A stretch of 64,000 nucleotides of DNA from Rhizobium leguminosarum bv. trifolii WSM1325 (GTDB lineage: Bacteria > Pseudomonadota > Alphaproteobacteria > Rhizobiales > Rhizobiaceae). The DNA is taken from the NCBI GenBank assembly GCA_000023185.1, contig CP001625.1, forward strand, positions 1 through 64,000, read 5' to 3'. Positions within the stretch are counted from its first letter, which is position 1, and every line of letters begins with the position of its first letter. Position numbers and translations under genes: made by a program. The notes below the pieces were generated by a model. The model ran no database searches. It was not told the origin of the DNA and saw only the letters and a list, made by a program, of their open reading frames with translations. Of the stretch, positions 61,047 through 64,000 are shown piece after piece.

Positions 61047-62150
61047 ATGAAGTGGAACTGGACGCAGGAAGGTTGGCCGCATTTCATCTATGATCATGCG
61101 CCGCTTGAACCACTCGAAAGCCGATTCCTTCTGTCCTCGGGGGAAGTGATCGGCGCAGTCCGTCATGTCGGCGATGAGGAACGCAATCTGCTTCGTATCG
61201 AGCTTTTAAGCGACGAGGCAGTGAAAACCTCCGCGATTGAGGGCGAAATGCTTGATCGGTTGAGCGTGCAATCCTCATTGCGCCGCCAGTTTGGTCTCGA
61301 TGCCGACAATCGGCCATCAACTCCGCAAGAGCGCGGCATCGCGGAAATGATGGTCGATGTGTACGACACTTGGTCGGCCCCGCTCAATGATGAAACCCTG
61401 TTTCGCTGGAACGGCATGTTGATGACAGGCAATCGCCATCTTGGAGCGATCGGCGCATATCGAACGCATGAAGATGCCATGCAGATTGTGTCCGGCCGTC
61501 TGGACAATCCGACCGTCCACTATGAGGCTCCACCATCAAGGCAGGTCCCGGCGGAAATGGCGGCCTACACCGAGTGGTTCAACAAAACGGCGCCGCACGG
61601 TGAACTCCCCTTGCCCGCGCTCACCCGTGCCGGCATAGGCCATTTGTACTTCGAAAGCATCCATCCGTTTGAAGATGGAAATGGCAGGCTTGGCCGAGCG
61701 CTCGCCGAAAAATCGCTTGCCCAAAATATCGGGCAACCGAGCTTGATTGCACTTGCCTACACGATCGAGAATGGCCGGAAAGCCTATTACGATCAGCTCG
61801 AACGGCATCAGCGCACGCTCGATATCACCGAATGGCTGGTGTATTTTGCGGGAACCATCCTTGATGCACAACAGACCACCTTGATGCGGGTGGCCTTCTA
61901 CATCAGCAAGGCGCAATTCTATGACAGGTTCCGCGGGCAATTCAACGAGCGCCAGGAGAAGGCCCTCGCTCGGATGTTCCGAGAAGGTCCTGGGGGGTTT
62001 AAAGGCGGATTGAGCGCTGAGAATTACATTTCGATAACGCGGACCTCGCGAGCGACAGCGACGCGCGATCTTCATGACTTGGTGGAGAAAGAAGCGCTCA
62101 CGCGCACCGGCGATCGCCGGCACGCACGCTATGCACTAAATCTGCCCTGA
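61047..62150 (+). CDS. Fic family protein with DUF4172 and winged helix
   Basis: 367 residues. N-terminal DUF4172 region (MKWNWTQEGWPHFIYDHAPL), an inhibitory-type helix with TSAIEGEML (S/T-x-x-x-E-G-like), Fic core HPFEDGNGRLGRALAE (canonical HPFx(D/E)GNGRxxR), and a C-terminal winged helix (YISITRTSRATATRDLHDLV). Fic enzymes transfer AMP or other groups to proteins; the N-terminal inhibitory motif suggests self-control. The winged helix plus inverted repeat at its start suggest autoregulation. Confidence 0.9.
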   Translation: MKWNWTQEGWPHFIYDHAPLEPLESRFLLSSGEVIGAVRHVGDEERNLLRIELLSDEAVKTSAIEGEMLDRLSVQSSLRRQFGLDADNRPSTPQERGIAEMMVDVYDTWSAPLNDETLFRWNGMLMTGNRHLGAIGAYRTHEDAMQIVSGRLDNPTVHYEAPPSRQVPAEMAAYTEWFNKTAPHGELPLPALTRAGIGHLYFESIHPFEDGNGRLGRALAEKSLAQNIGQPSLIALAYTIENGRKAYYDQLERHQRTLDITEWLVYFAGTILDAQQTTLMRVAFYISKAQFYDRFRGQFNERQEKALARMFREGPGGFKGGLSAENYISITRTSRATATRDLHDLVEKEALTRTGDRRHARYALNLP

Positions 62151-62359
62151 TTAAGAAAAAGAGATAGATCCCAACCGCCGCGTCCCCTTGGACAAAGGAC
62201 CGAAGAGGCCGAACCAGTCGAGGCGACACGGGGGCCCAAAAAAAGTCATGCAATGCGGCGGATGTGAAGTCATCGAGCAATTCGCGCGCATGCCGCGATT
62301 GAAACGATTGCGTGTTCAAACGCTGCATCATTGCGTGTCTTAAAGCCGTGTCGCAGAAG

Positions 62360-62373
62360 GTAACAGCTGTTAC
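62360..62373. other. parS: parS-like palindrome 1
   Basis: GTAACAGCTGTTAC, a perfect 14-base palindrome followed by a T run. Same core as two further sites to the right. It fits the repABC parS pattern (GTT/GTA ... GC ... AAC/TAC) to which RepB binds. Confidence 0.65.
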
Positions 62374-62643
62374 TTTTTTAGGCCCCGCCTATCACGATCG
62401 CGCTCGGCCCTCTGTCCGCAAGTCATTCTCGCTGCCACCGCTCCAGCATCAAGTGCACGCTACGCCATAGTGTCGACGTCGCCAGTGGCACCGATTTCTG
62501 CCGCCCCGCGCCGGACCCTTCCACGTCTCTTACGCCTTGAAAGTCAGACCGCTCGGCACCTACCCGAGCTCCAGGAAGCAGTGTCGCCTTTGGTGATTGA
62601 GCATTTTGAAGAAGGAGAAGGGTCACATCCTTGTCGGCACGCA

Positions 62644-62673
62644 ACGCCCAAAAGGTAACAGCTGTTACCTTTT
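62644..62673. other. parS: parS-like palindrome 2 (30-base perfect palindrome)
   Basis: Same GTAACAGCTGTTAC core (62652-62665), extended on both sides to a perfect 30-base palindrome starting CCCAAAAGG and ending CCTTTTGGG. Probably the strongest of the three sites. Confidence 0.7.
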
Positions 62674-63663
62674 GGGTTCCTCGTTAAGATCGCCTGGTTG
62701 GTCCAACGCGAGCGACAAAAACATTCACGATGATGACAGCGCGAAACGGGCGTGTCGACCGGATCCTGCCCACGGACCTCTCCGTCCGTGGATAGGCAAC
62801 TTTCATTTCAGAAGCGACGATAGGCTACCCTCCACCCGTCGATCTCTCCAGCAAGACGGCCTGCAGCACCCATCGCGCAAACGCCATTGCCGGCCTTCCT
62901 GGAACTTCTTTTGCATGGCGGGTGCCGCACGCCCCGACTGACGTTCGGTCCCTTTAAGCAGCAATGCACATGATCTCTGAGCGGGCCACAGGCGGGCCGA
63001 GACAGGTGGCATGGGTTGCTGAATGAACATTCGAAGACGTCCTTCTTCACGACTCTCCCTCACTCAACTCCATCCCTCGCGCACGCTCAGCTGCCACCCC
63101 GCAGCATCATGGACGTATATGCGAACGTCCTTACCCAATGCCCTCGCCGTGGGCCGCCCCCGCTCCTTCGAATTCGTCTATGCCCGCCAACATCCACGTT
63201 CTTCCTCGAGCGGAGTGGCTCCAAGGACGCGCAAAAATTCATCCCCGAAAAGTATGACCACGCAGCCAGAGAGCGAGATCGCAACCGCCAGAACCGTCGA
63301 CGCTGGGCTATCACCGGCAACACATTCAGATCTGAGGGGTGGCCCTCGATCGGCAGCCAAGCAGATCCCATTTCAATCGACAGTAGGAATGGCAGTTCTC
63401 GGCAACAGCTTTGTCTGAAGTTACTTCAGGGCAGTTGTACCGCCCTCGCCGTCTTGTTGCGGAAGCCAGATGGATATGGCTGCATCGACGTCGGGCGAAA
63501 ACGGATACCCGACGAAACGACCACTCTTCCTGTATTCGCCCGCCCCGTTGCCGCCCATCCGCCCCAGATGGCGAGGCCACGCCCCTGAACTCGATCCATT
63601 CCTGCGGCGGCTTCACCCCAAAACCTCGTCGCGATTAATCCGTCCCGCAAGGCCAAGGGCAGG

Positions 63664-63677
63664 GTAACAGCTGTTAC
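63664..63677. other. parS: parS-like palindrome 3, next to repC stop
   Basis: GTAACAGCTGTTAC seven bases beyond the repC stop, followed by TTTT, the place where a parS site was mapped in some repABC plasmids. Confidence 0.7.
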
Positions 63678-63684
63678 TTTTCGC

Positions 63685-64000
63685 CTATCTATCCCGTGTG
63701 TTCATCTCGCTTTCCGCAAGACCGTAAAGGCTTTTCGAGAGGTGAAGACTTCCATCGACAGCCCGGTCGACCATTGCACGGAAATAGCCCCCGGGCTTTG
63801 CAATTAGCTCCGGGTCGCGCAAGGATTTTTCGAGCACGGTCGCCAAGATGGCGGACGCAGCATATCGGCCGACCCTCCCTACACCGTCTACCCATGCAGA
63901 CTCCGACAGGCCGATCATGCGCCGCATCGTTTCAGCCGCCCCGACTACATCGGACCATCCGTCAAACTCCACGCTGACACATTCCTGCGCCGCGCGGCAC
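63685..64000 (-). CDS. repC: RepC-like plasmid replication initiator, C-terminal part
   Basis: The frame is open to the window edge; about 104 residues are visible. They match the RepC end: AAETMRRMIGLSESAWVDGV, VGRYAASAILATVLEKSLRD, then AKPGGYFRAMVDRAVDGSLH, and stop at 63685. RepC starts replication of repABC plasmids and its gene usually contains the origin. An internal GTG at 63972 is not the true start. Assignment rests on pattern and on the parS-like sites beside it. Confidence 0.7.
   Translation of the reverse strand, partial: CRAAQECVSVEFDGWSDVVGAAETMRRMIGLSESAWVDGVGRVGRYAASAILATVLEKSLRDPELIAKPGGYFRAMVDRAVDGSLHLSKSLYGLAESEMNTRDR

Larger units (their letters stand above)
62151..63684. 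other. gene-free region downstream of repC
   Basis: About 1.5 kb with no supported ORF. It holds three parS-like palindromes at 62360, 62644 and 63664. ORFs exist on both strands but look like chance. In repABC plasmids the region after repC commonly holds a partition site. Confidence 0.55.

Noticed and set aside
63016..63588. 190-codon ORF downstream of repC on the opposite strand
   Set aside because: Composition is Arg/Ser/Pro-rich as in non-coding GC-rich frames, no ribosome binding site and no domain.
1..64000. CRISPR array or cas genes
   Set aside because: No regularly spaced direct repeats and no Cas-like protein seen.

Overview
The window looks like part of a large repABC-type plasmid from a Rhizobium-like alphaproteobacterium. 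On the right edge the C-terminal part of a RepC-like replication initiator enters on the minus strand, with three copies of a parS-like palindrome (core GTAACAGCTGTTAC) downstream of it. A DUF1612/HTH gene of the RHE_PE00001 type, a tyrosine recombinase, two SyrB-family proteins, a BA14K protein, a DUF982 protein and many short stress-type genes fit the same group. All assignments were made by reading the sequence and recalling protein families; no search was run.

Layout. 0.2-5 kb: small stress and redox genes (GFA, MarR, single-domain response regulator, glutaredoxin-MauE fusion, IalB-like). 5.9-9 kb: a hybrid histidine kinase, a VanZ-like protein and a PepSY-like protein. 9.2-10.3 kb: a ClC chloride channel pseudogene with several frameshifts. 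10.7-18.4 kb: BA14K, DUF982, an FAD monooxygenase, tiny membrane genes, a decay zone with patatin and DUF72 remnants, DUF1223, then a thioredoxin-CcdA pair. 18.5-20.1 kb: SyrB-family genes. 20.9-21.4 kb: a decayed IS630-type transposase.

21.4-30.7 kb holds the most unusual block. A tightly packed six-gene plus-strand operon encodes an exported lectin-like protein, two paralogous lipoproteins, a trypsin-like protease, an exported caspase (C14) with an OmpA-like tail, and a second trypsin-like protease. A divergent unit encodes a membrane repeat protein and a 37-residue exported peptide. Both trypsins carry Arg/Lys zymogen cleavage sites, so an extracytoplasmic caspase-trypsin cascade is plausible.

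31.6-41.7 kb is a second hydrolase block without obvious signal peptides: sedolisin, a heme-binding-family-like protein, two unknowns, a subtilisin, an 85-residue standalone propeptide/inhibitor-like protein and a two-HKD phospholipase D. 42-55.7 kb is a defence-like island: a membrane alpha/beta hydrolase, an HNH-ATPase fusion, a second PtuB-like HNH, a HEPN-like gene broken by IS66, a YMDD reverse transcriptase with an overlapping leader ORF, a possible PD-(D/E)XK protein, and a Gabija-like OLD nuclease/UvrD helicase pair with a zinc-site partner. 56-64 kb is the plasmid maintenance end: the DUF1612 gene and recombinase around an 11-5-11 bp inverted repeat, an AAA/DUF4143 ATPase and a Fic protein that each have an inverted repeat abutting the start codon, a VapC remnant, the parS-like cluster and RepC.
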